From Roseimaritima ulvae (lineage in GTDB: Bacteria; Planctomycetota; Planctomycetia; Pirellulales; Pirellulaceae): a stretch of DNA of 64,000 nucleotides. Below the pieces are notes generated by a model, which worked only from the letters and a program-made list of their open reading frames with translations, had not been told where the DNA came from and ran no database searches. Position 1 is the first letter of the stretch. Each line of letters opens with the position of its first letter. A program made the position numbers and the translations under genes. This document shows positions 1-9,698 of the stretch, one piece after another. The stretch lies in the NCBI RefSeq assembly GCF_008065135.1, contig NZ_CP042914.1, positions 6,429,404 to 6,493,403 on the forward strand, written 5' to 3'.

Positions 1-602
1 TGGGAGACATCGCGTGCCATTACTTTGACCCTGTGTTCCGCGCCCTGCAGTTGGGAGCGCCCAGCACGGTGGAAGCATCGTCCACGCAGGTTAATGACGA
101 GACCTACCCGCTGGGTTCGATGATCACGTTCCACTTCCCGGCTCGTGGTGACAAGGCGGCATTGAAACTGGTCTGGTACGATGGAGGCCTGCGTCCGCCG
201 CGTCCCAAAGCGATCCAAGAAGGCGACGTCATGGGCCCCAACGGGATCTTGTTGGTCGGTGAAGACGATGCCGTGCTGATGTCCGACTGGACCCGTTGGA
301 CGATGTATCCCGAACAACGTGCCAAGGATTACGGTGCCCCGCCTAAGAAACTCGAACGCTCCCCCGGCCATCATGTCGAATGGATCGCGGCGTGTAAGGG
401 CGGAGCAGCGGCAGGGTCCAACTTTGACGTGGCGGGCCCCATGACCGAAGCGATTTTGCTGGGGAATGTGGCATTACGGTCCCAAATGCGTGAACCTTTG
501 ACCCGCGCACAGTTAGAATGGGACGCAGAAAAACTGACATTTACGAACAATCCGGCCGCGAACCAATTCCTCCGCAGGGAATATCGAGACGGCTGGGTCT
601 AA
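1..602 (+). CDS. Gfo/Idh/MocA-family oxidoreductase, C-terminal part (cut by window start)
   Basis: The reading frame is already open at base 3 ([12 protein letters not shown]...) and runs to TAA at 602, so the first Met at base 33 is internal and the true start lies outside the window. About 200 C-terminal residues are visible. They resemble the alpha/beta C-terminal domain of planctomycete Gfo/Idh/MocA dehydrogenases: conserved GDIACHY and [15 protein letters not shown] segments, a [11 protein letters not shown] strand and the closing [19 protein letters not shown]. The nucleotide-binding Rossmann domain is not in view. Family members oxidise or epimerise sugars and related compounds with NAD(P); the substrate cannot be told. 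The next gene starts 13 bases downstream, so it is probably co-transcribed with the PSCyt/DUF1501 pair, as often seen in planctomycete catabolic clusters. Confidence 0.85.
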   Translation, partial: GDIACHYFDPVFRALQLGAPSTVEASSTQVNDETYPLGSMITFHFPARGDKAALKLVWYDGGLRPPRPKAIQEGDVMGPNGILLVGEDDAVLMSDWTRWTMYPEQRAKDYGAPPKKLERSPGHHVEWIAACKGGAAAGSNFDVAGPMTEAILLGNVALRSQMREPLTRAQLEWDAEKLTFTNNPAANQFLRREYRDGWV

Positions 603-615
603 TCACGAGGCACGC

Positions 616-2730
616 ATGCTCGACCGCCCCAGTCGACTCATTTTTCCGTTGCGGTTAGTTGTGATCAGCTGCTTGTTTGGCAGCGTGTACGCCCGTGGCG
701 AACCGCCGCGGGAAGAAGTCGATTTCAACCGGGACGTGCGCCCGATCTTGGCGGAAAATTGCTACGCCTGCCACGGGTTTGACGAAGCGGCTCGCGAAGC
801 CGATCTGCGCCTGGATACGTTTGCCGGGGCGATCGGCAGCGACGGCGGCAATGCGGCGATTGTGCCCGGCGAACCAGACGAAAGCGAATTGATCGCTCGC
901 GTGCTGACCGACGACGCGGACCAAATCATGCCGCCTGCCGATTCCGGCAAACGACTCAGCGACGCTCAGCGGGACATTCTGCGACGCTGGGTCCAGCAGG
1001 GCGCCAATTACGAAACCCACTGGGCCTTCGTGCCGCCACAACGAAGCGAACCGCCCCTGGTCGAAGGCGTCTCGCACCCGATCGATCGCTTCATCCAAGC
1101 TCGTCTGGCGAGCGAAGGCATCTCCCCCTCGCCGCGAGCGGACAGCCAAACGCTGATTCGCCGACTCAGCTTGGACCTGACCGGATTGCCTCCCACGCCG
1201 GAACAAGTCGACACCTTCATCACCGCCACCGCCGCGGATCCCGATGCCGCTTATCAGGAACTGACCGAACGCCTGCTGGCCAGCCCGCACTACGGCGAAC
1301 GCTGGGCATTGTGGTGGCTGGACCAAGCTCGTTATGCCGACAGCAACGGCTACTCGGTCGATGCCCCGCGACAGATTTGGGCCTACCGCGACTGGGTGAT
1401 CGACGCGTTCAACCAGGATATGCCCTTCGACACATTCACGATCGAACAACTGGCGGGCGACCTGCTGCCCGAGGCCACGGAAAGTCAAAAGATTGCCACC
1501 GGGTTCCACCGCAATACTCAGATCAACCAAGAAGGCGGGATCGACAAGGAACAGTTTCGCATCGACAGCGTGTTCGATCGCGTGGCGACCACCGGCACCG
1601 TGTGGTTGGGACTGACGATCGGCTGTGCCCAATGCCACGACCACAAGTTCGATCCGATCTCGCAGGTCGAGTATTACCAAATGTTTGCCTTCCTGAATAA
1701 TCAGGATGAACCAGCGATGAAAGTCTATGGACCGGAAGGCGACCCGAGTTCCGACAAGCCGTTGACCACGACGCTGGTCATGCGAGAACGCGGCAAGCCG
1801 CGGGATACACACCTACTAATCAAGGGCGACTTCACGCGCCCCGCACAGCCGGTCACGCCGGCAACGCCCTCGATATTGCATCCATTGGAAAGGGCAGCGG
1901 AGCGAGCAGAGCAACCGCCCAACCGCTTGGATCTAGCCAACTGGATCGTCAGCCCCAACAATCCGCTCACCGCCCGCGTGATCGTCAACCGCCTGTGGCA
2001 GCAATACTTCGGTCGCGGCCTGGCGGAAATCGAAAACGATTTTGGCCTGCAAGGCTCCACGCCGTCCCACCCGGAGTTACTCGACTGGCTGGCGCTGGAA
2101 TTTATCCGTCAGGGCTGGAGTATCAAAGATATGCAGCGGCTGATCGTCAGCTCTCGCACCTATCAGCAAGCCTCGCGGTTGCGGCCGGAACTGAGCGAAA
2201 AAGACCCTGACAACTATCTACTCGGTCGACAGCGACGGTTGCGACTGGATGCGGAAATCGTGCGTGATACGTTGTTGGCAGCCTGTGGACTGTTGTCACC
2301 CAAGCTCGGTGGCCCGCCGGTCTATCCGCCCATTCCCAACGGCGTGATGGGACAGGGACAGGTCAAGCGAGCCTGGAAGACGAGCACGGGCGAAGATCGT
2401 TATCGACGCGGCATTTACACCTTTAAGTTCCGTGCCACACCGCCGCCGGCACTGAGCGTGTTTGATGCTCCGGACGGGTTTAGCACCTGCACGAGACGGC
2501 TCCGCAGCAATACGCCCCTGCAAGCGTTGACGCTGATGAACGACCCGGCGCATGTGGAATTTGCGACGGCAATTGAGAAAATCATTCTTAGCGACGGACT
2601 GGAAACGGCTTTCCGACGCTGTACTTCGCGGACCCCCACGGCTGAAGAGTTGGCCGTATTAGCCCGCCTCGATTCGCTCAGCGCCGCCCGCACGCTGCTG
2701 AACCTCGACGAAACCATCACTCGTGAGTGA
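616..2730 (+). CDS. PSCyt1/DUF1549/DUF1553 secreted cytochrome-like protein
   Basis: A 704-residue protein with an N-terminal signal segment (hydrophobic residues about 9-25). A planctomycete cytochrome C-type domain follows, with a CYACH haem motif at residues 49-53. DUF1549 spans about 153-360, with [14 protein letters not shown] and a second haem motif CAQCH at 337-341. DUF1553 runs from about 435 to the end ([21 protein letters not shown]). It is shorter than many relatives because no lectin-like insert separates DUF1549 from DUF1553. The ATG at 616 has a GAGG Shine-Dalgarno stretch just upstream. The stop codon overlaps the possible GTG start of the DUF1501 gene, which suggests translational coupling. 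The family's biochemical role is unproven; it is thought to act in the periplasm, possibly in redox-dependent polymer breakdown. Confidence 0.9.
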   Translation: MLDRPSRLIFPLRLVVISCLFGSVYARGEPPREEVDFNRDVRPILAENCYACHGFDEAAREADLRLDTFAGAIGSDGGNAAIVPGEPDESELIARVLTDDADQIMPPADSGKRLSDAQRDILRRWVQQGANYETHWAFVPPQRSEPPLVEGVSHPIDRFIQARLASEGISPSPRADSQTLIRRLSLDLTGLPPTPEQVDTFITATAADPDAAYQELTERLLASPHYGERWALWWLDQARYADSNGYSVDAPRQIWAYRDWVIDAFNQDMPFDTFTIEQLAGDLLPEATESQKIATGFHRNTQINQEGGIDKEQFRIDSVFDRVATTGTVWLGLTIGCAQCHDHKFDPISQVEYYQMFAFLNNQDEPAMKVYGPEGDPSSDKPLTTTLVMRERGKPRDTHLLIKGDFTRPAQPVTPATPSILHPLERAAERAEQPPNRLDLANWIVSPNNPLTARVIVNRLWQQYFGRGLAEIENDFGLQGSTPSHPELLDWLALEFIRQGWSIKDMQRLIVSSRTYQQASRLRPELSEKDPDNYLLGRQRRLRLDAEIVRDTLLAACGLLSPKLGGPPVYPPIPNGVMGQGQVKRAWKTSTGEDRYRRGIYTFKFRATPPPALSVFDAPDGFSTCTRRLRSNTPLQALTLMNDPAHVEFATAIEKIILSDGLETAFRRCTSRTPTAEELAVLARLDSLSAARTLLNLDETITRE

Positions 2731-4192
2731 AACCAATACGATGTCAAACAAGCTGCGAACCGATAACTTGTTGCGTGAGCAAACGCGTCGACATTTCTTT
2801 TCCCGCTGCTCGATGGGCGTGGGGTCGATGGCCCTGGCATCGCTGATGGCCGAGCAAGGGCAGGCCGCGCCCTCGGCTCACCCGATGCAGCCCAAGACGC
2901 CGCATTTTCCCGCCAAGGCCAAGAACGTCATCTTTCTGTTTATGGCCGGCGGTCCGTCTCAGCTGGAAACGTTTGAATACAAGCCCGAACTAACAAAACG
3001 CAACGGCGAACCGATCCCGCAAAGTTTTGTCGAAGGCAAACGTTTTGCGTTTATGAACAGCAGCCACCGCAGCGACCTGCTGGGCACGACTCGGACCTTC
3101 CAGCGTTACGGTCAAAACGGTACTTGGGTCAGCGATCTGTTGCCGCACACAGCGAACATCGTCGATGAGTTGACGATTGTCAAAACCTGCAAAACGGACT
3201 TGTTCAATCACGCGCCGGCGAAGTTCTTCATGAACACCGGCAGCGGTCTGTTCGGCCGCCCCAGCATGGGCGCCTGGGTGACGTATGGGTTGGGCAGCGA
3301 GTGTGATGACCTGCCAGGTTTCCTAGTGCTGCAAAGCGGCCCGCGTGGACCGCGTGGCGGCGCTGTGTTGTGGGGCAGTGGCGTCCTGCCGACGACATAT
3401 CAAGGCGTCCCGCTGCGCAACCAGGGCGACCCGATCCTGAACCTTTCCACCCCCGATTCGATCGATCCCACACAGCAACGAGCCGTGGTGGATGCGGTGC
3501 GTGAATTGAACCTAAAACGGTTGGTGGAGACCGGTGATGAAGAGATCTCCACACGGATCAACGCTTATGAACTGGCTTACCGAATGCAAAGCTCGGCGCC
3601 GGAGTTGATGGACACGGCCGGGGAGAGCGCCGAGACGTTGGCGATGTACGGGATCAAAGACCCCAACGAATCGAGCTATGCGAGGAACTGTCTGTTAGCG
3701 CGGCGGTTGGTCGAACGCGGCGTGCGGTTCATCCAGTTGTACCACACCAACTGGGACCACCACGGCGGGCCGACGGAGAACCTGCAAGAGCACCTACCGG
3801 CGATCTGTAAAGAGATTGATCAAGCCACCGCAGCGTTGGTGATGGATCTCAAGCGTCGCGGTTTATTGGAGGACACGATCGTGATCTGGGGCGGCGAGTT
3901 TGGCCGCACGCCAATGGGTGAAGTGCGAGCGACGACGGGCCGCAACCATCACATCGACGCGTTCACGATGTGGTTTGCCGGCGGCGGATTCAAAGCCGGT
4001 CATGTATACGGCGAGACGGATGAATTCGGCTTTGGCGCGATCGAGAACCCGGTCCACGTGCACGACCTACACGCCACCATCCTGCACCAACTAGGGCTCG
4101 ACCACCACCGCCTGTCCGTCCGCTTCCAAGGCCTCGACTTCCGTCTGACAGGCGTCGACCCAGCGCACGTGGTGAAAGACCTATTGGCGTAG
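2723..4192 (+). CDS. DUF1501 family protein with Tat signal
   Basis: About 489 residues. It begins with a twin-arginine-type leader ([21 protein letters not shown]), so export in folded form is likely. DUF1501 belongs to the alkaline-phosphatase/sulfatase-like fold. Visible family motifs are [40 protein letters not shown], and the terminal [14 protein letters not shown] and FRLTGVDP segments. Two starts are possible: GTG at 2723, overlapping the upstream stop by 8 bases, or ATG at 2741. It pairs with the preceding PSCyt protein, the standard arrangement in planctomycetes; the partners are presumed to work together in the periplasm. The stop codon is followed directly by the repeat array. Confidence 0.9.
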   Translation: MSETNTMSNKLRTDNLLREQTRRHFFSRCSMGVGSMALASLMAEQGQAAPSAHPMQPKTPHFPAKAKNVIFLFMAGGPSQLETFEYKPELTKRNGEPIPQSFVEGKRFAFMNSSHRSDLLGTTRTFQRYGQNGTWVSDLLPHTANIVDELTIVKTCKTDLFNHAPAKFFMNTGSGLFGRPSMGAWVTYGLGSECDDLPGFLVLQSGPRGPRGGAVLWGSGVLPTTYQGVPLRNQGDPILNLSTPDSIDPTQQRAVVDAVRELNLKRLVETGDEEISTRINAYELAYRMQSSAPELMDTAGESAETLAMYGIKDPNESSYARNCLLARRLVERGVRFIQLYHTNWDHHGGPTENLQEHLPAICKEIDQATAALVMDLKRRGLLEDTIVIWGGEFGRTPMGEVRATTGRNHHIDAFTMWFAGGGFKAGHVYGETDEFGFGAIENPVHVHDLHATILHQLGLDHHRLSVRFQGLDFRLTGVDPAHVVKDLLA

Positions 4193-4829
4193 GCCAACAG
4201 CCGCTCCGCGGCTACCTCGTTTGACCCGCAGCCGCAGGAGCCTCGAAACGTCATGCCCCGACCGAATAACGCGACAGGCTCCGCAGGCGTTGTCCGCCGT
4301 AGCGTTGCAATCGAAGCGAACCGGTAGCGTTCATCGTAAGGTACGCAAACAGTAGCGGCAGCCCCGCGCCGGCGCCTGCGGCGTACTCGTTTAACCCGTA
4401 GCCGCAGGAGCCTCGAAACGTATTGCTCCGACCGGACAACGTAACAGGCTCCGCAGGCGCAGGCGTTGTCCGCCGTAGCGTTGCAATCGAAGCGAACCGG
4501 TAGCGTTCATCGTAAGGTACGCAAACAGTAGCGGCAGCCCCGCGCCGGCGCCTGCGGCTACGGGTTAAACGGTTGCGCCGCAGGAGCCTCGAAACGTATT
4601 GCTCCGACCGGACAACGTAACAGGCTCCGCAGGCGCAGACGTTGTCCGCCAGAGCGTTGCAATCGAAGCGAACCGGTAGCGTTCATCGTAAGGTACGCAA
4701 ACAGTAGCGGCAGCCCCGCGCCGGCGCCTGCGGCTACGGGTTAAACGGTTGCGCCGCAGGAGACTCCCCAAACTGCAACACATGACAGGCTCCCCAGGCG
4801 CAGGCGTTGTCCGCTACAGCAAGTTCCGA
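4193..4829. repeat. Tandem array of ~176-bp REP-like units, left side of the RAYT gene
   Basis: Four units begin with GCCGCAGGAG at 4231, 4401, 4577 and 4753, giving periods of 170, 176 and 176 bases. Each carries CCTCGAAACGT, CAGGCTCCGCAGGC, GCAATCGAAGCGAACCGG, TTCATCGTAAGGTACGCAAA and the palindrome-rich GCGGCAGCCCCGCGCCGGCG. The fourth unit is diverged and breaks off towards the transposase gene. The short open frames here change with the unit and look non-coding. The same units reappear at 5576-5830 beyond the transposase. Confidence 0.9.
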
Positions 4830-5453
4830 CTAGTGGTATGTCGTCCAGCCTGCGTCGAGGCCCGTATACGGAGTAATCCAGCTCCAACGCTGCGGTTGCT
4901 TCCCCTCTTTGATGGGATTGTCGAGAACGTAAGCAATTGCGTTTTCTATAGCTTCCTCGCGATCCAGATAGACCTTCCATTGCCGAGACGCCCACATACA
5001 CGGTGGCCGCTGCCCTGGCTTCGCACATTCAGCCAGCGGATGCCGGTGATCTTCGTTCAGTTGACGGGTGGCAGCCCCTTTTAGCAAGTTTGCAAGTTGT
5101 TCCACCTTGTAGGTATGCCGTCCAATCACCAGATGCACGTGCTCAGGCATAATGGAACACGCCCAGATCGAATAGCCATTTTTAGCTGCCGCTGTCGCGA
5201 AACCTTTCGCAATCGATAGGGCTTGCAGACCAGTCAGTCTGACCGGTGGATACAACAAAGCGGCTCGAGCCAATTCACGCTGAGCTCGTTCGTCTTCGGT
5301 AAGATCAATCAACCGGCGTTGTTCTCGCGATTTGGTCGAGCGACCGAATCGAACAAGTTCCCAACGAGCAACAAAATCACTCCAAGACCCTCGCGGATCA
5401 TTGGGTAACCAGAAACCATAGCATGGCAAGATTACGTGATAACCATGAACCAT
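4830..5453 (-). CDS. REP-associated tyrosine transposase (RAYT/Y1 family)
   Basis: A 207-residue Y1 (HUH) transposase-like protein. Visible signatures are GFWLPNDPRGSWSDFV at 13-28, the metal-binding MPEHVHLVI with the HxH pair at 105 and 107, and a candidate catalytic Tyr175 in IAYVLDNPI. ATG at 5453 is preferred over ATG at 5468 because homologous proteins begin near GYHVI. RAYTs are single-copy HUH nucleases thought to mobilise or maintain the REP-type palindromes around them, acting on single-stranded DNA. Both flanks here carry the same ~176-bp repeat family, which fits that role. No frameshift or missing catalytic residue is seen, so the gene looks intact. Confidence 0.85.
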   Translation of the reverse strand: MVHGYHVILPCYGFWLPNDPRGSWSDFVARWELVRFGRSTKSREQRRLIDLTEDERAQRELARAALLYPPVRLTGLQALSIAKGFATAAAKNGYSIWACSIMPEHVHLVIGRHTYKVEQLANLLKGAATRQLNEDHRHPLAECAKPGQRPPCMWASRQWKVYLDREEAIENAIAYVLDNPIKEGKQPQRWSWITPYTGLDAGWTTYH

Positions 5454-5559
5454 CAGTGTGCCCCTCACTTGAAGATTTAAGTATCAATACACCAATAGTG
5501 TATCCCGATGGGGCCAACTCTGTACAACCGCCGATCCTTCCCCCGAGCACTCGCGATCC

Positions 5560-5835
5560 CGCAACTGCAGGAGGCTCGCCCCCAACCGTAGCGGCAGCCC
5601 CGCGCCGGCGCCTGCGGCTACGGGTTAAACGATTGCGCCGCAGGAGCCTCGAAACGTATTGCCCCGACCGTTGGATGCTGCAGGCTCCGCAGGCGCAGGC
5701 GCTGTCAGCCGGAGCGTTGCAATCGAAGCGAACCGGTGGCGTTCATCGTAAGGCACACAAACGGTAGCGGCAGCCCGCGCCGGCGCCTGCGGCTACGGGT
5801 TAAACGATTGCCGCAGGAGCCTCAGAGTGCAACGA
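5560..5835. repeat. REP-like repeat units, right side of the RAYT gene
   Basis: This stretch holds about one and a half more copies of the 4193-4829 unit in the same orientation: GTAGCGGCAGCCCCGCGCC at about 5589, GCCGCAGGAGCCTCGAAACG at 5638, GCAATCGAAGCGAACCGG near 5727, TTCATCGTAAGG near 5742, and a second palindrome near 5768. They are more diverged than the left-hand copies. Bases 5454-5559 carry no recognisable unit or gene. Confidence 0.85.
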
Positions 5836-5887
5836 GCTGGTCGGCACTGGGCAGTGCCCTACCATGCTCTGCGCCGATCGCACCTGG

Positions 5888-7282
5888 TTATGCGATGATC
5901 TCCTTGACCACGCGGCCGTAGACGTCGGTTAGGCGGAAGTCGCGGCCGGCATGACGGTAGGTCAATCGCTCGTGGTCGAGCCCCAGCAGATGCAGGATGG
6001 TGGCGTGCAAGTCGTGCACATGCATCTTATCGACCATGGCTTTGAATCCAAACTCGTCCGTCTCGCCGTAGCTCATCCCGCCCTTCACGCCTCCGCCGGC
6101 CATCCACATCGTAAAGCCGTGATGATTGTGGTCGCGGCCGTTGCCGTTCTCCGACACCGGCGTGCGGCCAAACTCGCCGCCCCAAACCACCAGCGTGTCC
6201 TCCAACAATCCGCGTTGTTTCAGATCCGTCAGCAACGCAGCGATCGGTTGGTCAATGTTCTTACACAACTTGGGCACCTTGTCGTTGTGACCGCTGTGCG
6301 TGTCCCAAGGCTGACCGTTGCCATAATAAACCTGCACAAATCGCACTCCGCGTTCCACCATCCGCCGCGCCAACAAACATCCATTGGCAAAGTGTCCCTC
6401 GCCATAGGCATCGCGTGCGGCTTGCGTTTCACGATTCAGATCAAACGCTTCGTGGGCTTCGAACTGCATGCGAAATGCGGTCTCCATCGCTTCAACCCGG
6501 GCATTCAACGTGGAATCCGCGCCACGCTCGGCGAGGTGCGCGGTATTCAGCTCTGCCAACAAGTCCAACTGGTCGCGTTGCGTGGCGTGGTCCCAGCGCG
6601 AATTTTTTAGATGTGGCAGCATTTCCTCCGGCTGCACGGTGGAATGATTGATATATGTGCCCTGAAACTTCGAGGGCAAGAAGGCACTGTTCCAGAGGAT
6701 CGAAAACCGCACCGGACGACCGGGACACAACACGATGTAGCCGGGCAGGTTTTGGTTTTCGCTGCCCAGTCCGTATAGAAACCAGGCTCCCATGCTGGGA
6801 CGCGTGGGAATGATCGTGCCGTTGTTCATCTGCAGCAGCGCCGGCCCGTGATTGGGGTTGTCGGCATGCATCGAATTCAGCACGCAGATATCGTCGATAT
6901 GTCGGCCCAGCTTGGGCAGCAGTTCACTGACCGGCAAGCCACTTTCGCCCCGTCGATGAAACTTAAAAGGCGAGGGCAACAACCCGCCGGTCGGCCGCTC
7001 GGTGACCAAATCTGCTCCCTCAGGTTTGGTGCCTGCAAATTTCTCCAGCGCCGGCTTGGGATCAAACAGATCGCCCTGATAGGGGCCGCCGTTCATAAAC
7101 AGATGAATCACGCGTTTGGCTTTGGCGGGGAAATGAGGTCCGTCGAAAGCCACCCCCGTGGCGGCGGATGCCTGTGAGGAAGACAACACGTTGGCGGCGG
7201 CCAGCATGCCCAATCCGCCGCCTAGCTGGGACAGCAAGCGGCGACGATCGATAGCAGATGCGTGAGATTGCAGCGGCTTCAT
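5888..7282 (-). CDS. DUF1501 family protein with Tat signal
   Basis: 464 residues. A Tat-like leader (IDRRRLLSQLGGGLGMLAAA) predicts export. DUF1501 motifs include [52 protein letters not shown] and the terminal [17 protein letters not shown] and [14 protein letters not shown]. It is the last gene of a four-gene minus-strand operon (13698 to 5888) made of two PSCyt/DUF1501 pairs, and starts 18 bases after its PSCyt partner. Predicted role: periplasmic member of a PSCyt/DUF1501 pair, enzymatic activity unknown. Confidence 0.9.
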   Translation of the reverse strand: MKPLQSHASAIDRRRLLSQLGGGLGMLAAANVLSSSQASAATGVAFDGPHFPAKAKRVIHLFMNGGPYQGDLFDPKPALEKFAGTKPEGADLVTERPTGGLLPSPFKFHRRGESGLPVSELLPKLGRHIDDICVLNSMHADNPNHGPALLQMNNGTIIPTRPSMGAWFLYGLGSENQNLPGYIVLCPGRPVRFSILWNSAFLPSKFQGTYINHSTVQPEEMLPHLKNSRWDHATQRDQLDLLAELNTAHLAERGADSTLNARVEAMETAFRMQFEAHEAFDLNRETQAARDAYGEGHFANGCLLARRMVERGVRFVQVYYGNGQPWDTHSGHNDKVPKLCKNIDQPIAALLTDLKQRGLLEDTLVVWGGEFGRTPVSENGNGRDHNHHGFTMWMAGGGVKGGMSYGETDEFGFKAMVDKMHVHDLHATILHLLGLDHERLTYRHAGRDFRLTDVYGRVVKEIIA

Positions 7283-7300
7283 TTTCGTTCGGCTCTCGTT

Positions 7301-9670
7301 CTAATCGACAAACGCAAATTCATTGGCCGCCAACAGCACGTGCAGGTAAGCCTGCCAGCGTGTTTGCGAGGGAGCGACGAAGGCCCCCCCCAATTGCAGT
7401 TCGCGTTCGGTCGGTGGTCGGGAAAACAAAAGTTGGTAGGCACGGCGGATGCGTTGAGCGTCATCGCCGGCGACTTCGTGTATCAAACGTTGCTCCAGCG
7501 CCCCCGCATGTTGCAAAAGCAGCGGCCCGTTGAGCGCATACAGGCCCTGCAGCGGCGTGATCGTCGTCGTCCGCATGGGGCTGTGCTGGGTGGGATCGGG
7601 AAAGTCATGCACCATCAACGTGGCCGCCATATCGCGACGATGGACAGTCGCATACAGCGTGCGACGGTGGTTGCCCGCAGCCTCCAAAGCTTGCGATGCA
7701 CCGCCCGTCTGGGCGTTTAACGTTCCGCTGGCCGCCAACATCGCGTCGCGCCATTCTTCAAACGTCAGTCGGCGGCGATTCATCCGTGACAGCCAACGGT
7801 TTTCGGGATCGGCGGCCAGCCGCTGCGGGTCATCTGCCGAGGATTGTTGCCAAGTCGCCGACAACAAGATTTCCCGGTGCAATGATTTGATCGACCAGCC
7901 CTCGGCGATAAACCGAGCCGCCAGGTCATCCAGCAATTCCGGGTGGGTGGGCCGTTCGCCTTGTTGACCAAAGTTGCTGGGAGTGGCCACGATGCCTTGG
8001 TCGAAGTGCGCCAGCCAGACGCGATTGACGATCACCCGAGCGGCCAAGGAGGCGGCGTCGGTGGTGATCGATTCGGCCAACTCCAGGCGGCCGCTACCGT
8101 TTTGAAAAGGTACCGGATCGTCGCTGAGCACCGTCAAAAAGCGACGCGGCACGATTTTTCCCGGCCGATTGGGGTTGCCGCGAATAAACGCCGGCAGGTC
8201 ACGCGGCTGAGCGCGATGTTCAAACTTGGTGCCGTCCTGGGGCGTCTTACCCGCCCGGACCACGTAGGTCGCTTCCTCAACCAACGCGTTGACCATCGGC
8301 GTATCGTACAGCGGCGTAGCGGCTTTGATCTCGTTGATTTCAGCCTGCAACTCAGCGATTTTTTCCTTCGGCTGCGACTTTTCCTTTTTCGCTTTGGCGA
8401 TCGCGGCTTCCAGCTTGGCCACGGCGGCTTTGGCTTCCCGCACCGGTTGGTACGCGGCTTCACCGATCAGCGGGCGTTCTTCGTGTCGGCAGCTCGCAAA
8501 CACGCCGGCAAGCGCGTAGTAGTCCTCGGAGCTGATGGGGTCGAATTTGTGATCGTGGCAGCGAGCACAGGCGACGGTTAGTCCCAAGAAGGTCCGCGAA
8601 ACCGCATCCACGCGTTCCTCCCATTCATCCGCCACGATCGTTTTGATGATCTCGCAGGGTAGCTTCGGCTCTTTCCAATAGGTCGGGCTGAGACTGATGA
8701 AACCCAAAGCGGGTAGGTCGTCAGGCCCGGTCTGGGGCATCAAGTCGGTGGCCAACTGACGGTGCACAAATTGATCGTATGGCATGTCATCATTAAACGC
8801 CTCCACCACCCAGTCACGATAACGGAACGCCTGACCGGTCTTCGACAACCAACTGGCCGTGCGGTCGGTGTAGCGAGCCATGTCCAACCACCAGCGTCCC
8901 CATTTTTCGCCGTACTGCGGGGACTCCAACAGTTGGTTGACCAGCCGCTGGTAGGCGTCGTTGCGTTCGTCATTGACGAACGCTTGCACCTGATCGGGTG
9001 TGGGCGGCAATCCGGTCAGATCGAAATACAGTCGCCGCGCGAGCGTTGCGCGAGCGGCCGCCGGCGAGGGAGACAACCCGTGCTGTTCCATCGCAGCCAA
9101 CACAAACGTATCGGTGCGGGTTCGTGGCCAGTCGCGGTGCTGGACCTCGGGAAGCGGTTGCTGCTGAACGGGCTGGAACGACCAGAAGGTTCGCCCGGCG
9201 TCGAAATCGATGCCGTCTTTGCCTCTCGGTGATGGGGCCGACGAGGGCGGGAAGGGGGCACCGCGGCGAACCCAGTTCGTCAATTCGGCGATCTCGTGTT
9301 TCGCCATCGCCCCTTGCGGCGGCATCTGAATGTCGCCGTCATAGCGGATCGTTTTGATCAGCAAACTTTGCTCTGGCTTGCCGGCGGTCAGCAGCGGTCC
9401 ACTATCACCCCCGGCCGCGATTGCCTGTGCCGAATCGAGCAACAGCCCGGCGTGCACGGTGTCGGCATCCGCGGAGTGACATTCGTAGCAGTGCTGGCTC
9501 AACAGCGGACGAATCTTCCGTTCGAAGTATTCGATATCTTCAGCGGAAAGCGCTGTATCGCCTGCCACAGCAAGCGGTTGTTCAGCGGAAACGGGGGCGG
9601 GCAACCATACCAGGCACCCCGCCAACCAACACCAGCAGACGAGCTGACGATAACAGCGTTGGGAATTCAT
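7301..9670 (-). CDS. PSCyt1/DUF1549/DUF1553 secreted cytochrome-like protein
   Basis: 789 residues from ATG at 9670; an in-frame TTG two codons upstream is less likely. A signal peptide ends near an AEQPLAVAG stretch. The first haem motif CYECH is at 61-65. DUF1549 starts near FVLAAMEQHGLSPSPAAARATLARRL and includes CARCH at 368-372. A Lys/Glu-rich helical segment at roughly 410-440 (KLEAAIAKAKKEK) may form a coiled coil. DUF1553 follows (ASLAARVIVNRVWLAHFDQGI). The gene starts 28 bases after the stop of the upstream DUF1501 gene and is followed after 18 bases by its own DUF1501 partner, so one transcript is likely. Confidence 0.9.
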   Translation of the reverse strand: MNSQRCYRQLVCWCWLAGCLVWLPAPVSAEQPLAVAGDTALSAEDIEYFERKIRPLLSQHCYECHSADADTVHAGLLLDSAQAIAAGGDSGPLLTAGKPEQSLLIKTIRYDGDIQMPPQGAMAKHEIAELTNWVRRGAPFPPSSAPSPRGKDGIDFDAGRTFWSFQPVQQQPLPEVQHRDWPRTRTDTFVLAAMEQHGLSPSPAAARATLARRLYFDLTGLPPTPDQVQAFVNDERNDAYQRLVNQLLESPQYGEKWGRWWLDMARYTDRTASWLSKTGQAFRYRDWVVEAFNDDMPYDQFVHRQLATDLMPQTGPDDLPALGFISLSPTYWKEPKLPCEIIKTIVADEWEERVDAVSRTFLGLTVACARCHDHKFDPISSEDYYALAGVFASCRHEERPLIGEAAYQPVREAKAAVAKLEAAIAKAKKEKSQPKEKIAELQAEINEIKAATPLYDTPMVNALVEEATYVVRAGKTPQDGTKFEHRAQPRDLPAFIRGNPNRPGKIVPRRFLTVLSDDPVPFQNGSGRLELAESITTDAASLAARVIVNRVWLAHFDQGIVATPSNFGQQGERPTHPELLDDLAARFIAEGWSIKSLHREILLSATWQQSSADDPQRLAADPENRWLSRMNRRRLTFEEWRDAMLAASGTLNAQTGGASQALEAAGNHRRTLYATVHRRDMAATLMVHDFPDPTQHSPMRTTTITPLQGLYALNGPLLLQHAGALEQRLIHEVAGDDAQRIRRAYQLLFSRPPTERELQLGGAFVAPSQTRWQAYLHVLLAANEFAFVD

Positions 9671-9698
9671 AAGCAATCAGAAACAAGCCATTGGTGGA

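Noticed and set aside
655-1812. 385-codon open frame on the minus strand
   Set aside because: It is antisense to the PSCyt gene; the translation is low in family-like features and arises from GC-rich codon use.
4193-5835. CRISPR array
   Set aside because: Units are ~176 bases long and follow each other without unique spacers; a RAYT gene, not cas genes, is present.
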